Shown here one piece after another: positions 9,178 to 21,100 of a DNA stretch of 64,000 bases (its first letter is position 1; every line of letters starts with the position of its first letter). The translations under genes and the position numbers were made by a program. The notes below the pieces were generated by a model. The model was not told where the DNA came from, ran no database searches, and was given only the letters and a program-made list of their open reading frames with translations. The DNA comes from Caprella mutica (lineage: Eukaryota > Arthropoda > Malacostraca > Amphipoda > Caprellidae), in assembly GCA_947561585.1 (NCBI GenBank), contig CANNZV010000504.1, positions 124,001 through 188,000 of the forward strand, in the 5' to 3' direction.

Positions 9178-11006
9178 TATTCATTTATTTTTTTGTTTTT
9201 GGTAGCTCTCCCTGAAGTGCTTGCATCATTCTCTGTTTCACCAATGCTTTTTTTACGTTTTCCTTTCTTTTTCTTCTTCTTTGACCAGTTCTGGTCAGTA
9301 TTCTTTTCCTCCACTCCTGAGGAAATAACTCCCTGGTCATTTTCTGACAGTAATAGCATTTCGCGACTAGCATTTTCTTCAGCTGGAAGAAAATTAGGGG
9401 CATAGCTTCCTAGATGCTTTGTGGCAGATTCATTCATACGAACTGCATTGGGTAAGTGCTCAGTTCCAATTTGAGAAAAGATTTCCTTTATGAATTTTGT
9501 CAAACCTGACAAAAGCTCAGCAAAACTATCTTGAATAAGTTTCTTGCATTCCTCCATTTGGTCTGGTACTCTGTAGGTATTTTCAGTATGTAGGGTTGAA
9601 GAATTATTAGCATTTTGGCTTTGGAGAGATGGAGCTGTTGAACTGGTGGAGCTTGAAGGTTCTCTTCTTGTGACATCGCTGTATGAACGTTGTGATGATG
9701 CATCACTTCTAGTCATGGTGTTAGAGACTTTTGTTGCAGTTTGATTGTCTCTGGGTTGTGGAAATTTTGCATCAGCCAAGCTTTTTGCCTCCTGAAATGG
9801 TTTACCTAGTTTCATTGATTTATTTATTTCAATGGCCTTCAAGTTATACATGAATGAACGTGCACTGGCTACATGTCCTCCTCCACAGTTTGCGCACTTT
9901 GGGGAGCCTGCCTTTGTGCAATCTTTCTTCATATGGTCCTCACCACAAATCATGCATCTTTCTCTGGCTGTGCATCCCCCTGACATGTGGCCAAATCTTT
10001 GGCAGCGATAGCAACGCAAAGGGGGTGGATTATATACTCTCACATCGAAAGACATGTATCCTAATTTGATTTTCTCAGGCAAGTTATGTCCACTGAAATC
10101 AATTTTAACAGCCGTTGATGGTTCCTTAATACCATTAAAAAACTTGGAAAGTTTGGTAATTCTCAGTATGTTTTCAGGAGATACAATCATCTCTTTTATA
10201 TCTTCTATCTCAGTTTCTGGTCCTATAGGGCTGATCACTCCTGAGGTGTGAGGTCCCAACCAACTTTCTGTTGGTTTGTATGCGCTCACCGCACACCTAC
10301 CAATTTTCTTGAGGGTGAGGAGCTTATCTAGGGATTCATGGTTAGTTTCATTTCGTTCCACTGCAACAATATTCTGTCTTCTATTGATTCTAACATCCTT
10401 AATGTGATTGTCTGGTATAGCTTTAGAAATGCTTAAGGCGATTCCAACAGGGTCATATGAGAGTACATTAGAGCCACTCCGATCATCTTGTTTGAATATA
10501 ATGGTGTTCTGGCTCCTTGAAGTAGCAGTCAAATTTGATGGAAATTTTCTTGTTTTGTCAGCATTGATTGCTTGTGGAACTTCTTTATTTACTGTGTTTA
10601 CATTGTTACTATGCTTGATTGTGACATTTTGAGTTACAGGGATGGGGAATGTTTCAGGGATATGTTGGGTTTCTGGGATGGGGAATGTTTCAGGGATATG
10701 TTGGGTCTCTGGGATAGGGAATGTTTCAGCGATGTATTGGGATTCCGGGATTGGAAGAGTTTCGGGGATCACGAACAAATCAGCCTCATTACTGTTCTCA
10801 TCTAAATCAATCATAGGGCCAGCGCCATCCAAGTTATCAGGAGTCTCGTTCTGAGATTCCATAATTATACAGTTGTTAAAGTTATTAGTATTTCCTTCTC
10901 TAAGTATACTTTGGTTGTCTGAATTGTCAGAATTAGTTTCACAAGAATCAAGGTTCATACCCAGACTGGAAAACATAAATTCCAACAGAGTTACTCCTAA
11001 CTTCAT
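9177..11006 (-). CDS. I-like retrotransposon ORF1 (gag), intact
   Basis: 609 residues of gag-like nucleic-acid-binding protein. Around residues 330-390 there are three zinc knuckles: CYRCQRFGHMSGGC, CMICGEDHMKKDC and a CANCGGGHVAS knuckle. A central region resembles the RRM-like fold typical of these gags. The N-terminus carries an unusual proline-rich tandem motif, IPETQHIPETFP, in several copies (about residues 78-125). The C-terminus is Lys-rich (SKKKKKKGKRKKS). The protein would package the element RNA. The chosen start is the first ATG of the frame; a later Met at residue 11 or 17 is possible. Confidence 0.88.
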   Translation of the reverse strand: MKLGVTLLEFMFSSLGMNLDSCETNSDNSDNQSILREGNTNNFNNCIIMESQNETPDNLDGAGPMIDLDENSNEADLFVIPETLPIPESQYIAETFPIPETQHIPETFPIPETQHIPETFPIPVTQNVTIKHSNNVNTVNKEVPQAINADKTRKFPSNLTATSRSQNTIIFKQDDRSGSNVLSYDPVGIALSISKAIPDNHIKDVRINRRQNIVAVERNETNHESLDKLLTLKKIGRCAVSAYKPTESWLGPHTSGVISPIGPETEIEDIKEMIVSPENILRITKLSKFFNGIKEPSTAVKIDFSGHNLPEKIKLGYMSFDVRVYNPPPLRCYRCQRFGHMSGGCTARERCMICGEDHMKKDCTKAGSPKCANCGGGHVASARSFMYNLKAIEINKSMKLGKPFQEAKSLADAKFPQPRDNQTATKVSNTMTRSDASSQRSYSDVTRREPSSSTSSTAPSLQSQNANNSSTLHTENTYRVPDQMEECKKLIQDSFAELLSGLTKFIKEIFSQIGTEHLPNAVRMNESATKHLGSYAPNFLPAEENASREMLLLSENDQGVISSGVEEKNTDQNWSKKKKKKGKRKKSIGETENDASTSGRATKNKKINE

Positions 11007-12857
11007 GCATTCCCATCAGTGATGTTTATCATCACAACAACTAACAAGCTCAATTGTGAAGCTTAAATGACTTATTTTACAATAGTTTTCACTGCGGAGT
11101 TGTAACTTATAAAATAATTCACTGATTTCTGCATTTTTTAGGGTTAAAATGAGTAATTTTTGTTCTTTCTAAATTCCTAACAGAGTTACTAGTCAATCTG
11201 AAATGAGTTATTATTCCACTCTGGGTTCATACCTAACTGGGCAGATAGGTAGGTATGAAAAAAAAAAAGGATTTAGTTAGGAAGATAAGGATTAGATACC
11301 TAGTAAAATAGGTAACTGCTTATCCTACATGTATAACAAAAACCCAGTCTCAACTATTTATTGTAAAATAGAGCAATAATTTAATAGACAAACACACCAC
11401 TTCAAAACCAAAGTAAATAAACAAATTAATAAAGTTATGATTGAGAGGAGAAGATCACTCTACCCAAGATTAGTTAGCACCAGTCCTTGGATCAAACTTA
11501 AGCACCCTAGAGATTATAAGCTAGGTAGTGCCAAGCATCGATTAAAGACAAAAAAAATAGTGAAAAAAGAAGAAGGGAATATGGAGGATCTCCCCACTCA
11601 CCTAACTCTAAACTCTACGTTTAGGGAAGAGAGTGGGATGAGGACCTCGTATGGATGTAGATAATTACTATACACTAGATAGGTATATATGGTAATGTTA
11701 GGAAACAGAAAAAAAGGGAAAATTGGTAGGTAGTGGCTGTTTGCAATAATCTGATAGTAGGCAAATAGGAACTACTTTACTCACTAGAAACATGCAATTT
11801 CGGAACAAATCACCAAGATCTGCAAAGATAACTATGGTGAAAAGTACGCGAAATATAGCCGGTTTTATCGTAACCTTACGTCTAGAGCGACACGTCCTGT
11901 CACCACCGTAGCTGAAACAGGAATCGAGGAATTAATTCACAATTGTTCATAGAGAATATCCCAAATATTGTTCAGAGTTTCAGACTGGGGCCAAATGGAA
12001 ATGCCAATTTATAATTTTAGGTTAGACTTTTTTTCTGCGAACTGGGAAGATTTGGAAAAACAATATTTGAACCTGTTTCGATTCATAAGGACCCTCGTAT
12101 CCATATCGTAAGGCAGAACGTGACAGCTCCTCTTCGCGACTCCCTTCCGAAGACGCTAGATTTAATTCAAGATATCAGATTACATATAGTATTCTTTCTT
12201 CTTCTTTACCAAGATGGGGTAGCACAAAACTCGCCACCACCTAAAGTATGTAGTTATCCTAACAGGATAAACCGTTTAACCTGGCAGCTTCTTAATAAAA
12301 ATATTTTACAATTTTCGTTTTAGGTTCCTATATAAACTAATACAAAATGACATGGTGACAAAATGACTAATACAAAATATTGTTACACAACTCATCCTAT
12401 TTACATAAACATTAAATAAATGATTGTCTAGTAGCTAACTAATACTATTTATAAGGAACAATTTATCCGTTCATAAAATAATATTAAATGGGGTATCTTA
12501 TATTTAATAACATAATAGCTATGTTTACATATATTAATTAGTTTGACAAAAGTTACAGAACTAAATTATAAACATACAACAAATGGTTTTTAACATGATA
12601 TTGACTATTATAGCCAAAAATTAACACTTTTATCGCATTACTTTCTTAAACTCAAACTTCCTGGAAGCTGATTTTTATTCTAGTTATTAAATTAGTAAAC
12701 ATAAGGGTAAAATAAATTAAATAAGACCTTAACCCACCCTGATTTATGGGCCAAGATAAACCAACCATGTTAAGGTCTAGAAACAGAAGTTTGATAAATT
12801 AGGGATGAAAAGGTTAAAAATAATGCAAAATAAATAAATTCTTGGCCCATATACTTT
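11007..12857. other. Untranslated regions between the two I-like elements
   Basis: Holds the 5' untranslated region of the 7.9-11.0 kb copy and the 3' end of the 12.9-21.6 kb copy, both minus strand. No convincing frame on either strand. I could not place element borders or target duplications. Confidence 0.5.
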
Positions 12858-15800
12858 TCAAAGGATATTTAATCTTCCAGAAGTTTGTAGGAATATCAAA
12901 AATATCCTATGAATTTTCCTATTCACATTCTCTTCAAAGTTTCCTCCCAAGAGAATGTTTTTCATTGATAGGTCTACATTGACATTCGATAACATATCTG
13001 CCATTACTCTTCTTTGGTCTGTAAATTTTCTGCATGTCATCAGGAAATGTTCAATTGTATCAGATTGATTACAATACTCACAGAGATCAGAAATTGACAT
13101 CTCAAATCTATGCATGTGTGCTTTCACTCCTGCATGACCAATTCTGATTCTTGAGGATGCAGTCTCTAGACATCTAGATTTGAGACTAAGCCAAGGTCTG
13201 AACAAAGGTTTTTCGACAATATTGCTAAGGAAGTTACCTGTTTGACTGTGGATGACTCTAGTCTTCCATATTTTTGTCCAAAACATCATAATGTGAGATT
13301 TTAATGTGATCATACTTTCTTCATAATTCAGTGAGCTCAGGACTGAGTGCATGTTTTGATGACCTAGATTAGCCCCTCTGTCAGCCACTTCATTGCCTTT
13401 GATACCAGAGTGTGCACATACCCATTGCAGTTTGACTGAACTCATAAGCTCCTTCATAGTGTTTTGTATTTTATACACTATATGTTTGTATTTGGGATCT
13501 ACTTGATTTCTAATTAGATGCAATGCACTTTTGGAGTCAGTTGAAATCAAGTATCTAGTTCCTATCAAATGATTAGATTTTATCCACTCCAATGCTTTGT
13601 CAATAGCAAAGAGCTCTGCTCCTAATACAGTGTGGTTAGGGTTTAATTTCCATGTTGTTACAGAATTTGATTGTTCCACATACAGAGCAGCTGCTGTTGA
13701 TCCATCACTTAGTTTTGATCCATCTGTATATAACTCATGCACATCAGGAAATAATGCTCTTCTATACTCTTGAAACATGTTATTTGTCACATTATTGTTA
13801 TTTTGCATCACTTCTTTGTCAAATAGGTCAATATATATATTTTCAGTGATATCAACCATTGGTGACACTGGACAAATATAAGGTGTTGATACTCTTTTTA
13901 TTGGTTTCAGATCTATTGTACTAAATATTGCCATTGCCCTCCTATGAAATATACTAGTGTTATTTTCATCTCTTGGCAAAACACCTACTTCATGTGCAAT
14001 GTCAATCCTATTATTTGTTTGTGGGGAATATATCATTTTATAATACCACTTCATAAATAGATATTTGAAGCGAATGTCAATAGGCATAATGTATCCTTCT
14101 ATCTCCATTGAGAGTTTTGGCGATGTCTTTCTTGCTCCCAGAATGATACGAAGGGCATTATTTTGAATCACTTCTAATTTTTGATATATTCCTCTAGAAA
14201 ACTCAGGAAATAGTGAACAGCAATATTCTAACTTACTTCGGATGAAGCTGACATATACTCTTCTTAGTAGGTTTCTTGACGCACCCCACTTATTTGAAGC
14301 GATTGATCTCATTGTGCATATTCTGCGAGAGCATTCAGTTTTCAAGTAAGTTGTATGTTCTTTGAAGAGTAATTTAGGAGAGTCAAATATGATGCCTAGG
14401 ACTCTTTGTTTCTTTGTTTGGGAAATTTGTTGACCAGCTAGTTGAAGTTTTATATCTGGTATTATCCTTTTTCTTGTGAAGACTTGGAAGCAGCATTTGT
14501 TTGCATTCATAATAAATTTATTTGTTACCATCCAAGTAAATAGCTCATCTAAATAGAGTTGCATTTCACGTTCAGCTAGTTCCAAGGAAGGGGATCTACA
14601 TACTAAAGTTATGTCATCAGCATATGACACCATCTTGACAGTTGAAGACTTAGGAAGGTCACTCAGCATTATATTAAAGAGTAATGGGGAGAGCACTGCA
14701 CCTTGTGGAAGACCTCTACTGAGAATTTTTTCAGTTGATAAATCCTTTCCAACTCTGACTTTAACAGTTCTACCTTTCAAGTAGTCTTTCAACCAATAGA
14801 GCATGTATGGTTCGATCCCAATTAGCTGAAGTTTTGTAATTAGGCCAGCATGCCAAACACAATCATATGCACTTTCAAGATCTATGTAGCATACGACACA
14901 ATATTCTTTGGCTTCAAGACTAGTGTTTATCTGGTTCTTCAGAATTGCAAGACAATCTAATGTGCAACGACCTCTTCTAAATCCACTCTGGCTTGCCTCA
15001 AATATACCTTTCTCAATTTCAATTATGTGTTCAAGTCTTCTCTTAATGATTCGTTCCATTAACTTTCCAACACAGGACAGCATGGTGATTGGTCTGTAGG
15101 AGGAAGCCAGAGAAGAGTCTTTTCCAGGTTTCATAATGGGGCAAATGATACCAGCTTTCCATTCACTTGGAACACTACTTGTCATAAGGCTTATATTGAA
15201 GAGGTATTGGACTTCACTCATTATATTTGTGGGCACTTTTTTCAAGAATATGTTACAAATTTCATCCACACCTGGTGATGTATTTTTTATTCTTTTTGTG
15301 ACTTCTTGAACTTCTCTCAAAGAAATAGCTGGGAATGGTACAGAGGATAAGTCAGCACTTTCAGTTTCCCTTAATTGCAGATCATTGTTATCAATGACTC
15401 TAGCAAAATGGTTCATCAGAATGTTTGCCTTGTCAGAGTCTGATAAATTTGGTGACCCAACTGGGATGTTGAAGCAAGAGTGTTTGCCATTTATACTCTT
15501 TATTGTTTTCCATACTTTTGCAGAGGGAGTATTACTCTGCAAAGTTGATGTAAAGTCTTTCCATGATTGTTTCTTCTTCTTTTGGGTTGTGCGTTTCACT
15601 ATAGCTTGACACCTCTTGAAGTTAATAATATTTTCTACAGTAGGGTGGGACATCATTTTGTTTCTTGCTTTATTTCTATTTGTCACAGACACTTTGCATT
15701 CACCATCCCACCAAGGAGATGTCCTTTTATATGATTTATGTCCTTTTGTTTTTGGAATATATTGGTTAGACACATGTTTTATTTTATTGGTTAGATAATT

Positions 15801-16643
15801 GTTATAAGTGGTCACATCAGAGGGGAAAACTATACTCGATTCATTTACCTCACTTAGTGCGAGTGACCAGTTTTTCCAGTCTGCTTCTCCTAATTTCCAT
15901 CTGGGTACAGTTTTCATTTCACTTTTGATAATTGGGAATCCAAATACTATTTCTATTGGGAAATGATCACTTCCCAGATCAATACCTCTAGAGAAATCAG
16001 ATACATTACATAGGTTATAGGATGCTAGACACAGATCCAAACATGAGGATGAACCAGTTCTAATGTCATAATAAGTTTGGATGGAATACTCATTCACTAA
16101 AGAAATAGGATATTTCTCAAGGATGACTTCTAAACTTTTACCAGTAGTATTTTGTCTACCTCTTTCATCCCAGAGAGGTGAGTGTGCGTTAAAGTCACCC
16201 AATAAGATACCTCTGTTTCCAATATACTGGATATAATGATCTAGTTCTTGTGTAGATATGTTTTTATTGGGATTGTATATATTGACTATTCTAATGTTTC
16301 CTATATTATCAGCTATTTCAACTATTTGTAGTTCAAGATGACCATCTTGAAAGGGTATGAAAGGGATCTTCTTAAAAGAAATATCTTCACGAATTAAAAA
16401 CGCCAAACCACCCCCATTTCCAACTCTATGGCTCCAAATTGCCGTGTAACCATGAAATTTTGGTTCCCTAATTTTAACAAAGGTTTCACAGAGGCATACA
16501 ACATCTGGTTTTTTCTCAAATATATAAAGTTTCAATTCCTGTAACTTATTGGATAATGAGTTACAGTTAAATTGTATCAAATTTAAATGATTCTCAGAAC
16601 CTTTATTTCTCTTTAACTTATTTATATAGCCATTAGAGTTCAT
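12858..16643 (-). CDS. I-like retrotransposon ORF2: endonuclease, reverse transcriptase, RNase H
   Basis: 1,261 residues, intact. Domains in order: endonuclease (1-230; LIQFNCNSLSNK, GDFNAHSPLWDERG, SDHFPIE), reverse transcriptase (about 450-720; CPIMKPGKDSSLASSYRPI, LPQGAVLSPLLFNIM, catalytic SYADDITLV), RNase H (about 950-1090; LYTDGSKLSDG, LGAELFAIDKAL, ISTDSKSAL, AHSGIKGNEVAD), then a CEYC..IEHFLMTC zinc-like tail near the end. An RNase H inside ORF2 together with a three-knuckle gag places it in the I group rather than Jockey. Its ATG overlaps the ORF1 stop (ATGA). The frame is complete, so this copy may have been active until ORF1 was split by a DNA element. Confidence 0.95.
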   Translation of the reverse strand: MNSNGYINKLKRNKGSENHLNLIQFNCNSLSNKLQELKLYIFEKKPDVVCLCETFVKIREPKFHGYTAIWSHRVGNGGGLAFLIREDISFKKIPFIPFQDGHLELQIVEIADNIGNIRIVNIYNPNKNISTQELDHYIQYIGNRGILLGDFNAHSPLWDERGRQNTTGKSLEVILEKYPISLVNEYSIQTYYDIRTGSSSCLDLCLASYNLCNVSDFSRGIDLGSDHFPIEIVFGFPIIKSEMKTVPRWKLGEADWKNWSLALSEVNESSIVFPSDVTTYNNYLTNKIKHVSNQYIPKTKGHKSYKRTSPWWDGECKVSVTNRNKARNKMMSHPTVENIINFKRCQAIVKRTTQKKKKQSWKDFTSTLQSNTPSAKVWKTIKSINGKHSCFNIPVGSPNLSDSDKANILMNHFARVIDNNDLQLRETESADLSSVPFPAISLREVQEVTKRIKNTSPGVDEICNIFLKKVPTNIMSEVQYLFNISLMTSSVPSEWKAGIICPIMKPGKDSSLASSYRPITMLSCVGKLMERIIKRRLEHIIEIEKGIFEASQSGFRRGRCTLDCLAILKNQINTSLEAKEYCVVCYIDLESAYDCVWHAGLITKLQLIGIEPYMLYWLKDYLKGRTVKVRVGKDLSTEKILSRGLPQGAVLSPLLFNIMLSDLPKSSTVKMVSYADDITLVCRSPSLELAEREMQLYLDELFTWMVTNKFIMNANKCCFQVFTRKRIIPDIKLQLAGQQISQTKKQRVLGIIFDSPKLLFKEHTTYLKTECSRRICTMRSIASNKWGASRNLLRRVYVSFIRSKLEYCCSLFPEFSRGIYQKLEVIQNNALRIILGARKTSPKLSMEIEGYIMPIDIRFKYLFMKWYYKMIYSPQTNNRIDIAHEVGVLPRDENNTSIFHRRAMAIFSTIDLKPIKRVSTPYICPVSPMVDITENIYIDLFDKEVMQNNNNVTNNMFQEYRRALFPDVHELYTDGSKLSDGSTAAALYVEQSNSVTTWKLNPNHTVLGAELFAIDKALEWIKSNHLIGTRYLISTDSKSALHLIRNQVDPKYKHIVYKIQNTMKELMSSVKLQWVCAHSGIKGNEVADRGANLGHQNMHSVLSSLNYEESMITLKSHIMMFWTKIWKTRVIHSQTGNFLSNIVEKPLFRPWLSLKSRCLETASSRIRIGHAGVKAHMHRFEMSISDLCEYCNQSDTIEHFLMTCRKFTDQRRVMADMLSNVNVDLSMKNILLGGNFEENVNRKIHRIFLIFLQTSGRLNIL

Positions 16644-18159
16644 TTAACTTGTTTTTTCTTTGATCTGTCCAGAGAACTTTTTCTTTGTTCAGTTTCACTC
16701 TCACTTTTCTTTCTTTTACTGTTTTTCTTTTTTTTCTTTTTCTTGTTCCAATTAGATACACTTTTATTTTCTACATCCGATGACAAAACTCCAGCATCAC
16801 TGTCCAATGAACTCATTTCTTCATTTCTAGTGGTATTTGTTTCTGTAGGTTTTTTGTTAATCACTTGACTCTGATTAGGGAAAACTTTTTGTGCTACAGC
16901 ATTGATGACAGAACATAAGTCCTGACTCAAATTTATTTGTGTCAAAACTTCACTTAGCAGAGTTCTAATGTTGAGGAAGAAGTCATTCATGATTTTTTCT
17001 ACCATTGACTTGCATTCTCTTAGTACACTATTTTGGACTTGTGTCGTTTCAGGTGTCTTTTCTCCAAAGGTCTCCTGTACCTTCTCCCTTGTGTGGATCC
17101 CATTAACTTTTGTACTTTTTGCTGCCACACTACTATAGGTGCAGGGCCCAGGGGCCTCAAAGCTAGTTCCGGGTGTCTGAACATCTACAGTGACATTTTG
17201 CGGCAATCTGTTAGGTTTTGTTTTGTTGCCAAGGTTCTCATCTACTATTTTCTTAGCTTCTTGGAAGGTTTTACCTTGTTTTGTCAGGCTAGAAATTTGT
17301 TGGGATTTCTTATTCATGATACAATCTCTAGAACTGGCAATGTGTTCCATTCCACAATTTGCACATCTAGGAGAGTTTTGCCTGTCACAGTCTTCTTTAG
17401 GATGGTCCTCGCCACATATTAAGCATCTCCTTCTAGCTGTGCAGCCTCCTGACAGATGACCAAAACGTTGGCATCGGAAACAACGCATTGGTTGCTGGTT
17501 GAATTCTCTTACTGTAAAGGATATATACCCAATTTTGATTTTACCCGGTAAAGATTCTCCAGAAAAATCAATTCTAATTGCGGATGAATCCTCCTTTCTG
17601 CCACTGCTGAATTTGTAAAGTCGTTTAAGACTAATGATTTTACTAGGGGATACAATCATCTCTTGCAACTCTTCCATAGTAATGTCACTATCTACTGGTC
17701 CAATGACTCCAGAACAATGTTTTTCAACATTGTTTGGTTCTGAGGGTTTATATCCTAATACATTGCATCTCCCCATTATCTTAATGCTCAGTAATTTATC
17801 TAAGTGTTCTCTTGTTGGATTTTCTAACTCTACTGCCACTATGTTGCGTCGTCTATTTATCCTAACATCTTTTATTTCACAGTCCAAAGGGATTTCCGAA
17901 AAGAATTTTCCAATCAAAATTGGATTGTGAGTAAGAATGGCAGATCTACAGTTATCAGCTTGTCGATACACAATTGTATTTAGCAAGCCCTGATTTTCTA
18001 ATGTTGCATTGGTAGGGAATCTGGCATAATGGCTATAATTAATTCGACGTCTTTGATGAATGCTGGTGTTTTGACTACTATTACCTTCAGGTTCAGTTTG
18101 TTCCTGTGTTTCAGGGAGTGGGTATGTTTCTGGTATGACTATCTTATCATTCAGGTCTA
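16640..18159 (-). CDS. I-like retrotransposon ORF1 (gag), main part, split by hAT-like element
   Basis: Open from the insertion border to the stop at 16640. Three zinc knuckles (CFRCQRFGHLSGGC, CLICGEDHPKEDC, CANCGMEHIASSRDC) and a Lys-rich C-terminus as in the other copy. The frame upstream of the first knuckle continues without a stop to the insertion site at 18159, past the apparent start. The missing N-terminus lies at 21528-21630. It carries IPETYPLPETQ, the same proline motif as the other gag. Confidence 0.88.
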
Positions 18160-21100
18160 CCAGTCTGTATTTGGTGCATGGAACTCCACCGACATGCCTT
18201 ATATAGGAATAATTCCACCGAAAAAGTCACTATATTTTTGCCAATTCCACCGCCATGAGCAGGAAAATTAAGTTGTGCCTCCGCCACTGTATGTTAAATT
18301 ACAAAATTCCACCGACTAGTTAGGAAGAAATCTTTCAGGACAATTCAAACTAGTAATAAAAGTTCAAATCAGTGTAATTATTACTTATTACAGTTTAAAT
18401 CATAGTATTTTATTTAATTATCAAAATAGAGTAGCTACCTATTACTACCAAGCTAACTAAGCTGTCTAAGTATACTGTATAGCCAGCCTAAGCCAGGTAC
18501 CTAATATCATTTGCCAGTTTGCCACCAAATTCTAAAATTCTTTTTCTTCTTATCTTAAGAATCAGTAGAAAATCAGACAGACTGGTACCATAATATTGCA
18601 AGCTTGTTTTTGTTTACCTTAATATTTTTCTGATAACATCTTCTACAGTTTTCATCATAGTATTTTATTTATTTAATGCAAGATAGTACCTAGGTATACA
18701 GAATGATAATATCAATTATCATACCTAGTTTGCTACCACATTTCCAGTAACCATTAGGTACCGTAAAACTATTCTTTTTCTCTTTTGAATCAAAAGAAAA
18801 CCAGACCATTGAAGTCTCACAGAAACCCTGAATAGCATCTTTGGTTAAAGAATAAAAACAAAAGAAATAGGCTACCTAATAATAATTATGATATTGCTAG
18901 TTTCTTTCTTAGGAATGTATAAGACCGAAGATGTGAAACTGATTGATAATTCATAAGTTAGCTACCCTAGTACCTACGTACAATCTTTCAGTTTAATATA
19001 TTTACTCAAAATACCTAATTGAATGAACAGTAATGTTTAAACTAGTGCTTTATAATTTATCAAATTCAAATCTAAATTTTCCGATCGTATTATTTCTTAA
19101 ATATTAGGCTAATTGTAAATACTTAAAAACATGTACAAGTCCAGACAATTGTCCCATACATGTCTAGAACCGAAAATATTAAATTTAAACAATTAGCTGT
19201 ACTTATAATAGAAAGGTATTTTGTGTTAATTAGGTATACTGTATATTTTGATTTACCATTATTCTTAATACTCTGCTTATATTCATTGAATAGCTATAAC
19301 TTTTTCTATATTTAACCAGTTCAATACATGTTCAAGTGTTAAGAATATCACGTCATCCTGACAGCCATTTTGTTTATTAACTTATGTATGTGAACTTCTG
19401 ATTTAAATATTTTAATCATACGTTTTTAAAACTTTATAAATTCTTACTTACCTAATAATGATTATGTAATTTCTATTTAAATTGTTATCCATGATACTAA
19501 ATAAAGAGTTAAAATAAGTAGGTAAATAGGTTTATATTTCTGTGATCGAAAATGTGGAACCGTACAATAATTCAAAGTACCTACTTCCAGTGATTTACAC
19601 TATTACCTTGCCACGATTTAAATACGCTGTACATTAATAAACTTTATTTAATGTGCAGTGTAATTAAACCTTGGGAATAGCGTAAATCACTGGAAGTAGG
19701 TAGTTTGAATTATTGTACGCTTCCACATTTTCGATCATATGGATAGTACCAATCAAAATAATGAGTTAAAATAGGTAAGTATATATATAGTTTATTTTTC
19801 TCTGATCGAAAATGTGGAAGCGTACAATAATTCAAACTACCTACTTCCAGTGATTTACGCTATTCCCAAGGTTTAATTACACTGTACATTAATAAAGTTT
19901 ATTAATGTACAGCGTATTTAAATCGTGGGAAGGGAGTAGCGTAAATCACTGGAAGTAGGTACTTTGAATTATTGTACGGTTCCACATTTTCGATCACAGA
20001 AATATAAACCTATTTACCTACTTATTTTAACTCTTTATTTAGTATCATGGATAACAATTTAAATAGAAATTACATAATCATTATTAGGTAAGTAGGAAAT
20101 TATATAGTTATAAAACGTATGATTAAACTATTTAAAACAGAAGTTCACGTACCATCACGTACATAAGTTAATAAACTAGAGTATTGGGTACCAGTCTACC
20201 TAGGGTAAGTTTCAAGTTCCTAGGGTAAGTTTCAAGTTATCAGACGTTTCCATATTTCCGACCACACAAATATTGTATAATTTACTAACTACTTTAACTG
20301 GTTATTTAATTATAGTAAGCCTATATTAAAATAACCATTTGAATTGTTAGTTAAATTCATTAACTTTTTCTTATATCTGAGGTAAGTTCTAAGTTATCGT
20401 ACGATAACACATTTTCGGCCCTTGAATAGAAATCCTATACATAGGAGAACTTGGTAACTTACGAATTAGCGGTCAATTTCACATCTTCGGTCATATGTAA
20501 ATGTAGATATGAGAAAACACGATAGGTAAAATAACTATTTTTTTAAAATAGGTAGTGTTACCTATTGCGATATTAAACATGTAGTTAGATATAATAATTA
20601 TTTATCAGACAAGTAACGAACTGGGCAATTGGGGTCACTGGTTGGGGGTTATGTGTTAGCATGCAATGATGGAATCGTAACATTTTATGTTACTTAAAAC
20701 ATGAATAATCTTCAAGCTTGTTTGGTATTTACAATAATCTTTTATTCTGATATTGTGCAGCCATCTAATTAAGAGGTACTACAGTTTCCATCGTATTATT
20801 TTATTTATTTAATGTAAGATAGTACCTAGGTAACTGATATCATTAGGCATCAAATTTTTTTTTAAGAAAACTGTAGAAACTCTTATCAGAAAAATATTAA
20901 GGAAAACAAAAAACAAGCTTGCAAAATTATTCATGTTTTAGTTAGCTCGAAATATTATGGTACCTGTCTGTCTGATTTTCTACTGATTCTTAAGATAAGA
21001 AGAAAAAGAATTTAAAATTTGTGGCAAATTATACCTATAGGTATAATATATATAGGTAGTATCTAGTAGGTACTATATTACAGAAAGTATCTTATACTGC

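Noticed and set aside
11437..11664. Plus-strand 75-codon basic frame between the retrotransposons
   Set aside because: It lies in retrotransposon untranslated sequence on the opposite strand, with no domain.
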